DNA of 6,611 nt. Source: an uncultured Methanomassiliicoccaceae archaeon. Lineage in GTDB: Archaea > Thermoplasmatota > Thermoplasmata > Methanomassiliicoccales > Methanomethylophilaceae. Below the pieces are notes generated by a model. The model ran no database searches and was not told the DNA's origin. It worked only from the letters and a program-made list of their open reading frames with translations. Made by a program: the position numbers and the translations under genes. The stretch is taken from contig CAJJJM010000031.1 of NCBI GenBank assembly GCA_905187815.1, positions 1-6,611 on the forward strand. Direction: 5' to 3'. Position 1 is the stretch's first letter, and each line of letters begins with the position of its first letter. Shown one piece after another: positions 1 to 4,470 of the stretch.

Positions 1-1201
1 CCTTGGGGATGTTCAGCATGTCGTAGACGAATCCGCTGTAGAAGTCCACGTTGGCGCAGACGCTTGTGGCGTTGGGCCTCTTGGACAGGATGAGCTCCGG
101 GGCCAGCCTCTCGACGGACTCGTAGAGCCTGTAGTCGTCCTGGCGACCCTTCTCGGCGGCGAGCTTCTCGACGAACGACTTGAACACCTCGGCCCTGGGG
201 TCTGAGATGGTGTATACCGCGTGTCCCATGCCGTAGATCAGGCCCTGGTGGTCGAAGGCCTTCTTGTCGAGGATGTTGTTGAGGTACTTCTTCAGCTCTG
301 CCTCGTCCTGGGGGTGCTTCACGTGCTTCTTGATGTCGTCCATCATCTCCATGACCTTGAGGTTGGCCCCGCCGTGCTTCGGTCCCTTGAGCGAGGACAT
401 GGCGGCCGCGATGACCGCATAGGTGTCCGATCCGGAGGACGTGGTGACCCTGGTGGTGAAGGTGGAGTTGTTTCCGCCGCCGTGCTCCATGTGCAGGACG
501 AGCGCCAGGTCGAGGACGGTGGCCTCGAGGTAGGTGTAGGACTTGTCGGGCCTGAGCATGCGGAGTATGTTCTCCGCCGTGGACAGCTTGGGGTCCGGCC
601 TGTGGATGTACATGCTCTCGTCGTTGATGTAGTGGTTATAGGCGTGGTAGCTGTAGACCGTCAGCATGGGGAAGACGCTGATGAGGAAGATGCACTGGCG
701 GATCACGTTGTCCAGGCTGTTGTCCAGGGCCTTCTTGTCGTAGGAGGCCAGGGAGAGGATGCACCTGGTGATGGAGTTCATGATGTCCTTGCCCGCGGCG
801 ACCATGACGACGTCCCTGACGAACATGACCGGCAGCTTCCTCTGCTCGGCGAGGTAGAAGCTGAACTGCTCCAGCTCGTGCTTGTCCGGGAGCTCTCCGA
901 ACAGCAGGAGGTACGTGCACTCCTCGAAACCGAAGCGCTTGTTGAGGAAGCCCTTGGCGAGGTCGCGTATGTCGTAGCCGCGGTACTTGAGCCTGCCCTC
1001 GCAGGGGACCTTGACCCCGTCGACCTTGTTAGTCCCGTTGACCTCCGACACGGTTGTGAGTCCGACGACCACGCCGTTCCCTTTGGAGTCGCGCAGTCCC
1101 TTCTTCACATCGTATTTCTCGTAGAGGTCCGGAGAGAAGCTGTCCGCGGACATGCAGATCTCGGCCTTCTTCTCGATGTATCTCTTGTAATCGCTGTTCA
1201 T
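1..1201 (-). CDS. gltA: Citrate synthase (Si-type), C-terminus cut by window edge
   Basis: Condenses oxaloacetate with acetyl-CoA to give citrate in the cytosol; in an anaerobic archaeon this most likely serves 2-oxoglutarate/glutamate synthesis. Translating the complement from the ATG at 1201 gives 400 residues in one open frame. The catalytic landmarks of the family are visible: H240 in MEHGGGNNSTF, H276 in GPKHGGAN, and the GMGHAVYTISDPRA segment with H327, D334 and R336. By alignment to pig or E. coli citrate synthase these are the two active-site histidines and the catalytic aspartate. The N-terminus is long (about 60 residues before the EGRLKYRGYDI motif), as in the roughly 450-residue branch of the family, so some 40-60 residues are probably missing beyond position 1. 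The start is supported by GGGGAG 8 nt upstream and by an in-frame TAG further upstream with no other ATG between. 2-Methylcitrate synthase is a possible alternative activity that the visible sequence cannot exclude. Confidence 0.93.
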   Translation of the reverse strand, partial: MNSDYKRYIEKKAEICMSADSFSPDLYEKYDVKKGLRDSKGNGVVVGLTTVSEVNGTNKVDGVKVPCEGRLKYRGYDIRDLAKGFLNKRFGFEECTYLLLFGELPDKHELEQFSFYLAEQRKLPVMFVRDVVMVAAGKDIMNSITRCILSLASYDKKALDNSLDNVIRQCIFLISVFPMLTVYSYHAYNHYINDESMYIHRPDPKLSTAENILRMLRPDKSYTYLEATVLDLALVLHMEHGGGNNSTFTTRVTTSSGSDTYAVIAAAMSSLKGPKHGGANLKVMEMMDDIKKHVKHPQDEAELKKYLNNILDKKAFDHQGLIYGMGHAVYTISDPRAEVFKSFVEKLAAEKGRQDDYRLYESVERLAPELILSKRPNATSVCANVDFYSGFVYDMLNIPK

Positions 1202-1209
1202 GTTCTTGT

Positions 1210-1215
1210 CTCCCC
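1210..1215 (-). promoter_or_regulatory. Ribosome-binding site of citrate synthase
   Basis: The minus strand reads GGGGAG, 8 nt upstream of the ATG at 1201. It fixes the chosen start: no other ATG occurs in frame between this ATG and the upstream TAG. Confidence 0.65.
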
Positions 1216-1306
1216 AGAAGCTGTTTGGTTGGGTCCATGCCCGATGAATGACGGTCCACGGCCGTCCAGGAACGTGACTGTCTAACACGGTCCGAACGCG
1301 CCAGAC

Positions 1307-1316
1307 GTTAAAGTAA
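1307..1316 (-). promoter_or_regulatory. Possible TATA box for citrate synthase
   Basis: The minus strand reads TTACTTTAAC here, the only AT-rich box upstream of the citrate synthase start. If it is a TATA element, transcription would begin about 26 bp downstream, near 1285, leaving a 5' leader of roughly 80 nt that ends in the GGGGAG ribosome-binding site. This is weaker than the other promoter calls because of the long implied leader. Confidence 0.3.
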
Positions 1317-1369
1317 GTTGTCCCGGCCCGCCAGATGACACACGCCCCGCCACTGTTGGATGATGCATC

Positions 1370-1409
1370 CGATTATTGCGAGTCGGCGCTGCCAGCAATT
1401 AAATAATCG
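1370..1409. repeat. 8-bp inverted repeat around the ThiS-like promoter
   Basis: CGATTATT (1370-1377) and its exact complement AATAATCG (1402-1409) are separated by 24 bases. The arm centres are 32 bp apart, about three helical turns. The right arm overlaps the TATA-like box, so binding there could block transcription initiation of the ThiS-like gene. It could also arise by chance in an AT-rich stretch. Confidence 0.4.
1398..1407 (+). promoter_or_regulatory. TATA-like promoter of the ThiS-like gene (leaderless candidate)
   Basis: ATTAAATAAT is the most AT-rich stretch in this otherwise GC-rich region. Its centre lies about 26 bp before the A of the ATG at 1428, matching archaeal TATA-to-start spacing, so transcription may begin at or next to the start codon. 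This fits the lack of a clear Shine-Dalgarno sequence before this gene. The box also overlaps the right arm of the inverted repeat 1370-1377/1402-1409. Confidence 0.5.
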
Positions 1410-1427
1410 TCGACGGTTGGAACCGGC

Positions 1428-1619
1428 ATGGCTGTTCTGCGCATCGCCGACGTGAGCATCGAGCTCTGCGAGGGGGAGACGATACAGGCCGCGGCCTCCA
1501 GGGCCGGCCAGCATCCGGACGCCTTCATCTTCACGATCGGAGGCAGGCCTGTCCCGATGGACACGGTCCCCCCGGCGGACGCCGAGGTCAGAGCGCTGCG
1601 CGTGGCCTCAGGCGGATAA
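1428..1619 (+). CDS. ThiS/MoaD-family ubiquitin-like sulfur carrier or small archaeal modifier protein
   Basis: A 63-residue protein with the pattern of a beta-grasp sulfur carrier: a first strand (VLRIADVSIEL), the EGETIQAA turn-helix, a second half with FIFTIGGRPVPMDT, and a conserved end LRVASGG. Length and terminal Gly-Gly match ThiS/MoaD/SAMP proteins. In these families an E1-like enzyme adenylates the last glycine, which is then thiocarboxylated or linked to lysines. In archaea such proteins serve tRNA thiolation, molybdopterin or thiamine sulfur transfer, or protein modification; the sequence alone does not say which, and no E1-like or thiamine gene is in view. The gene is monocistronic here, preceded by a TATA-like box 26 bp from the ATG and no strong ribosome-binding site. 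Its last 12 bp, including both terminal Gly codons, overlap the 3' end of the convergent CobQ-like gene. Antisense frames over this region show no family features. Confidence 0.82.
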   Translation: MAVLRIADVSIELCEGETIQAAASRAGQHPDAFIFTIGGRPVPMDTVPPADAEVRALRVASGG

Positions 1620-2456
1620 TCGTTCCTCAGCGAACCCCACTATCGATTCGAAGTCGAGTCCGCACCTCTCGGCTGTGTCCGTTAGCTCGTCCACGTTCGC
1701 CATGAACGCCGAGCGCACGTCCCCGCCCTCGAGCCTGCCCGAGGAGTCCGACAGGGAGTCCTCCTCCGGGAAGCGGAGGTCCATGTACGGGAGCACCCCG
1801 AGGCACTTCATCCCGGTGAGCTCCTCGATCCTCTCGATGCCGTCGCTGAGGATCGACGCGTCTCCTCTGAACCTGTTGATGACGAAACCCTTCAGCAGAG
1901 GCCTGACATCGTCGGGGATCAGCCTCCATGTGCCGTAGATGGCTGCGAAGACCCCGCCCCTCTCGATGTCCCCGACCAGGATGGCCGGCATCCCCAGCCT
2001 CCTCATGAGGCCCACGTTGGCGACGTCCCCGTCCATTATGTTCAGCTCCACCGGTGACCCCGAGCCCTCGCACACGACGAAGCCGTGTTTCTCCGAGAGC
2101 CTGGAGAAAGCCCGTGCGGCCTGCTCCAGGGCATCGGCCCTGTCCATGGGACGGGACTCGGAGACGTCCTGGGACGGCCTCCCGTTCAGGACCAGCTGGG
2201 TGACGCCCCCGCCGCACGGCTTCAGGAGCACGGGGTTCATGTCCGTCTCGGGCTCCAGCCCGGCGGACCATGCCTGGAACGCCTGGCCGATCCCTATCTC
2301 GCCCCCGTCACGGGTGGCGTACGAGTTCAGGGACAGGTTGAGCCCCTTGAACGGGACCGGGTCGAGCCCCTTCCTCGCGAGGTACCTGCACAGCATCGCG
2401 CAGAACGTGGTCTTGCCGGCACCGGACGATGTGCCGAGGACCAGTATGCGGCTCAC
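1608..2456 (-). CDS. CobQ/CbiP-like synthetase lacking the glutamine amidotransferase domain
   Basis: A 282-residue protein homologous to the N-terminal ATP-binding (dethiobiotin synthetase-like) domain of cobyric acid synthase. Visible motifs are the P-loop GTSSGAGKT (residues 8-16), PFKGLNLSLNS (35-45), DMNPVLLKP (72-80), EGSGSPVELN (130-139), DIERGG (163-168), NRFRGD (194-199) and EEDSLS (231-236). A CobQ is normally about 480-500 residues and continues into a class-I amidotransferase domain; here there is no GICGGYQ or GTYxHG motif. The last ~38 residues (GDVRSAFMANVDELTD onward) still resemble the CobQ C-terminal tail, so the domain seems excised internally rather than cut off. Translation starts with GTG, overlapping the upstream cobyric acid synthase stop by 4 nt (GTGA), which implies coupling. 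The frame is intact and motifs are well kept, arguing against a pseudogene. Its substrate is unknown; it might cooperate with its neighbour, use free ammonia, or act on another corrinoid or tetrapyrrole carboxylate. Confidence 0.85.
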   Translation of the reverse strand: MSRILVLGTSSGAGKTTFCAMLCRYLARKGLDPVPFKGLNLSLNSYATRDGGEIGIGQAFQAWSAGLEPETDMNPVLLKPCGGGVTQLVLNGRPSQDVSESRPMDRADALEQAARAFSRLSEKHGFVVCEGSGSPVELNIMDGDVANVGLMRRLGMPAILVGDIERGGVFAAIYGTWRLIPDDVRPLLKGFVINRFRGDASILSDGIERIEELTGMKCLGVLPYMDLRFPEEDSLSDSSGRLEGGDVRSAFMANVDELTDTAERCGLDFESIVGFAEERLSA

Positions 2457-4282
2457 TGGGACACCCCCAGTATACCCATGAGGGCGTCCATGTCCATGTT
2501 CTCCTCGAAGACGTCGGCGAGTTTGTCGAGGTTCTCGTCGATGATGTCGTCGTAGTCCCTGACGTCGGAGATGTCCGGCCTCTCCCCGTCGTGGCTGACG
2601 AAGGACAGGAAGTACCTCCTGAACGGCATCTTGTCGAATATCCCATGCTGGTACGTGCCGAAGAGCATCTCGTCCTCCCTCACGGACCCCTCCTCCGCCG
2701 GCCCTCCGGTGAACCTGTTGTCGAGCCTGAGGAGCGGTCTCTCCCCGACGTCCGTCATGCCCATGTGCAGCTCGTACCCGGTGACCTCTCCGCCGTCCCC
2801 GACCAGGAGCTCGGCGGTGTTGTTGACGATGCGCTTGGAGTACTCCCCGAACCTGGTCACGTTGTCAAAGAACCCGAGCCCCTCGACCACGGTCCCGGGG
2901 ACGCCGCCCTCGAGCCCCTCCGGGTCCTCGAGCCTTGAGCCCATCATCTGGTAGCCGCCGCAGATGCCGACGATGGGCACCTTCCCGCGGAGCTCCTTGA
3001 GCCTGGCGGATATCCCGCGCTGGTCCATCCACTTCAGGTCGTTGATGGTGTTCTTGGTCCCCGGGAGGACCACGGCGTCGACGCCGTCGAGGTCCGAGGC
3101 CTTCTCCACGAAGACGACGGACACGTCCTCGAGGAACAGCGGGTCCAGGTCTGTGAAGTTCGCTATCCTCGGGAACTCGACGACCCCGACGAGGCACTTG
3201 CCCTTGCCCTTGCCGCGGATCCCGCGCAGCGCCTCCGAGTCCTCGGACGGGAGGACAACGTCGGCATGGGGTATCACGCCGATCACAGGCACGCCGGATA
3301 TCCTCTCGAACTCGGGTATCGCGGACCTGAAGCTCTCTGACCTGCCGCGCAGGTTGTTGAAGATGACGCCCTTTATCCTGCCCCTGTCCCTCTCCGGGAT
3401 GAGCTCTATGGTCCCGAGGGCGTAGGCGAAGGACCCTCCCCACTCAACGTTTACCACGAGGACCACGTCGGCGTCCGCGATCTCCGCGGCGCCCATGTTG
3501 GCTATGTCCCTGTCGTAGATGTTGATCTCCGCCGGGGACCCGGCGCCCTCCATGATCACGTAGTCGTACCTCTTCTTTAGGAAGTCTACGTTCTCGCGTA
3601 CGATCTCCCTCCCCGGGCCCGGCACGAACTCGCCGTAGTAGTCCGTGACGTTGTAGTCCGCGTAGGGCTTGCCCAGGACCATGACCTGGGAGGTCGTGTC
3701 GCCCTTGGGCTTCAGCAGTATGGGGTTCATGTGGGCGTCAGGGTTCTTCAGTCCGGCCGCCCTCGCCTGGAGGGTCTGGATCATCGCTATCTCGGACCCG
3801 GAGCGGGTCACCTTGGAGTTGAGGCTCATGTTCTGGCTCTTGAACGGCGCCACCAGGAACCCTCTCCTGTGGAGGATCCTGCATATGGCCGCGACGGTCA
3901 CGGACTTTCCCGCATCGGACGTCGCGCCCACGACCATGAGCGCCTGGCCGGGGCGGAAGAACTTCTCCTTGGCGGATGCCAGGATGTCCCTGAAGCGCGG
4001 GTCACCGGCCTCGGTTATCCCCAGGCGCTCTATCTCGGAGAGCACGTACTTGACCACCGGTGTGCGGTGGATGAACAGGCAGTCGGAGCAGTTCCAGAGC
4101 GTGTTTCCGCGCCTGCCGACGAGGAAGTCGCCCAGGTCCGTGTCCTCGCACGGATAGAACGGGCAGTAACAGAATGTGCAGTCCTGTCCCTCGAAGTGGC
4201 TCGGGTGGTAGTCGCACCCGGTGTTGGGGCCGATCCATCCGGCCCTGAGCTCCTCGTTCACCTTCTTCTTGATGCAGTCCAT
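2453..4282 (-). CDS. cobQ: Cobyric acid synthase with N-terminal Cys-rich domain
   Basis: Family role: glutamine- and ATP-dependent amidation of corrin side chains b, d, e and g in adenosylcobalamin biosynthesis. The 609-residue product has three parts. Residues 20-71 form a Cys-rich segment (C23, C35, C38, C40, C45, C65, C68, with H26 and H29), like the small Cys-rich putative metal-binding domain (Pfam PF04071 type). Residues about 113-350 are the synthetase domain: P-loop GATSDAGKS (119-127), PFKSQNMSLNS (146-156), HMNPILLKP (184-192), EGAGSPAEIN (245-254). Residues about 362-565 are the amidotransferase: LPGTKNT, nucleophile C441 in GICGGYQMMG, GYELHMG, and H546 in GTYQHGIFD. A CobQ-type tail follows. 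Two synthetase motifs are unusual: NVEWGG (278-283) where DIDRGG is typical, and NNLRGR (309-314) where N-K/R-FRGD is typical. The start has GGAG 6 nt upstream. The gene is first of a two-gene unit with the short CobQ-like gene. Confidence 0.92.
   Translation of the reverse strand: MDCIKKKVNEELRAGWIGPNTGCDYHPSHFEGQDCTFCYCPFYPCEDTDLGDFLVGRRGNTLWNCSDCLFIHRTPVVKYVLSEIERLGITEAGDPRFRDILASAKEKFFRPGQALMVVGATSDAGKSVTVAAICRILHRRGFLVAPFKSQNMSLNSKVTRSGSEIAMIQTLQARAAGLKNPDAHMNPILLKPKGDTTSQVMVLGKPYADYNVTDYYGEFVPGPGREIVRENVDFLKKRYDYVIMEGAGSPAEINIYDRDIANMGAAEIADADVVLVVNVEWGGSFAYALGTIELIPERDRGRIKGVIFNNLRGRSESFRSAIPEFERISGVPVIGVIPHADVVLPSEDSEALRGIRGKGKGKCLVGVVEFPRIANFTDLDPLFLEDVSVVFVEKASDLDGVDAVVLPGTKNTINDLKWMDQRGISARLKELRGKVPIVGICGGYQMMGSRLEDPEGLEGGVPGTVVEGLGFFDNVTRFGEYSKRIVNNTAELLVGDGGEVTGYELHMGMTDVGERPLLRLDNRFTGGPAEEGSVREDEMLFGTYQHGIFDKMPFRRYFLSFVSHDGERPDISDVRDYDDIIDENLDKLADVFEENMDMDALMGILGVSQ
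3197..3214 (-). repeat. Three perfect copies of a 6-bp repeat inside cobQ
   Basis: The minus strand carries GGCAAG three times in tandem, encoding GKGKGK (residues 357-362) in the linker between the synthetase and amidotransferase domains. Being in frame, expansion or contraction would change linker length by two residues per unit without breaking the gene. Confidence 0.7.
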
Positions 4283-4288
4283 GTGGCT

Positions 4289-4292
4289 CTCC
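4289..4292 (-). promoter_or_regulatory. Ribosome-binding site of cobQ
   Basis: The minus strand reads GGAG, 6 nt before the cobQ ATG at 4282. It supports this start and retention of the complete Cys-rich N-terminal domain. Confidence 0.55.
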
Positions 4293-4316
4293 GGTAGGTT
4301 GGATGGCGAATCCAGG

Positions 4317-4323
4317 CTTTAAT
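4317..4323 (-). promoter_or_regulatory. TATA-like promoter of cobQ
   Basis: The minus strand reads ATTAAAG, centred about 38 bp before the ATG. With archaeal spacing, transcription would start near 4294, giving a leader of about 12 nt that just includes the GGAG ribosome-binding site. The 17-bp palindrome lies directly upstream of this box. Confidence 0.42.
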
Positions 4324-4337
4324 GGGTTCTTTCGCCG

Positions 4338-4354
4338 GGACCGTCCGACGGTCC
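4338..4354. promoter_or_regulatory. 17-bp palindrome, candidate operator
   Basis: GGACCGTC-C-GACGGTCC is an exact 8-bp inverted repeat around one central base. It sits between the divergent cobQ and YhaO-like genes, next to the upstream edge of the cobQ TATA-like box, where a dimeric regulator could bind. The one-base centre is too short for an RNA hairpin loop without opening the inner pairs, so a DNA-binding site is the likelier reading. Confidence 0.45.
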
Positions 4355-4440
4355 GAGTCCCGCCATCCCCTGTGGGTCGGAACGTCTGGTTAAACGGCCG
4401 TTAACGGGTTTTCGGCTTTTTCGGGCATCCCCTGATTCGC

Positions 4441-4447
4441 TTTAAAT
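4441..4447 (+). promoter_or_regulatory. TATA-like promoter of the YhaO-like gene
   Basis: TTTAAAT is centred about 27 bp before the ATG at 4471, suggesting transcription starts at or just before the start codon. A purine-rich AGGAGGG lies at 4451-4457, but it is 13-14 nt from the ATG, which is long for a Shine-Dalgarno site. It would also be outside the mRNA if the transcript is leaderless. Confidence 0.5.
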
Positions 4448-4470
4448 CATAGGAGGGCGCTGGAAACGTC

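Larger units (their letters stand above)
1202..1427. other. Divergent intergenic region between citrate synthase and ThiS-like gene
   Basis: These 226 bp separate two genes transcribed away from each other. I see no convincing coding frame, tRNA or terminator. The sequence includes an AT-rich box on the minus strand at about 1307-1316, which could be the citrate synthase TATA element. It also holds an 8-bp palindrome ACGGCCGT at 1258-1265, an 8-bp palindrome GATGCATC at 1362-1369, and an inverted repeat with arms at 1370-1377 and 1402-1409. A 12-bp near-palindrome (CGGTT-GG-AACCG, 1414-1425) sits directly before the ThiS-like start codon. Confidence 0.6.
4283..4470. other. Divergent intergenic region between cobQ and the YhaO-like gene
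   Basis: These 188 bp hold promoters for both flanking genes. Visible elements are a minus-strand TATA-like box (4317-4323), a 17-bp palindrome (4338-4354), a 10-bp palindrome AACGGCCGTT (4393-4402), two copies of TTTTCGG nine bases apart (4409-4415 and 4418-4424), and a plus-strand TATA-like box (4441-4447). I see no RNA gene or coding frame. Confidence 0.6.

Noticed and set aside
221..1285. Long plus-strand open frame (354 codons) across the citrate synthase region
   Set aside because: It is antisense to citrate synthase, shows Val/Leu/Asp/Arg-biased composition typical of complement frames in GC-rich DNA, and has no family motif; the minus frame carries all citrate synthase catalytic motifs.
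1202..1427. Possible tRNA, small RNA or riboswitch in the spacer
   Set aside because: The short stems (for example GGATG/CATCC) do not assemble into a cloverleaf or known riboswitch core.
1308..1564. Two minus-strand small open frames overlapping the ThiS-like gene
   Set aside because: They have no family resemblance and no good ribosome-binding site, and conflict with the plus-strand frame that has a clear sulfur-carrier signature ending in Gly-Gly.
1608..2456. Short CobQ-like gene as a pseudogene or as an assembly split of one cobQ
   Set aside because: It has its own P-loop and complete synthetase motifs, duplicating rather than completing those of the neighbour, and an intact frame with a coupled start.
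1939..2555. Plus-strand open frames opposite the short CobQ-like gene
   Set aside because: They are complements of a well-conserved CobQ synthetase domain and carry no recognisable motifs or start signals.
2429..4297. Several plus-strand open frames opposite cobQ
   Set aside because: Low-stop antisense frames are expected in GC-rich genes; none shows domain features, while the minus frame encodes complete cobyric acid synthase motifs.
4283..4470. Cobalamin riboswitch upstream of cobQ
   Set aside because: No B12-box-like sequence is apparent, and the implied leader is only about 12 nt, too short for a riboswitch.
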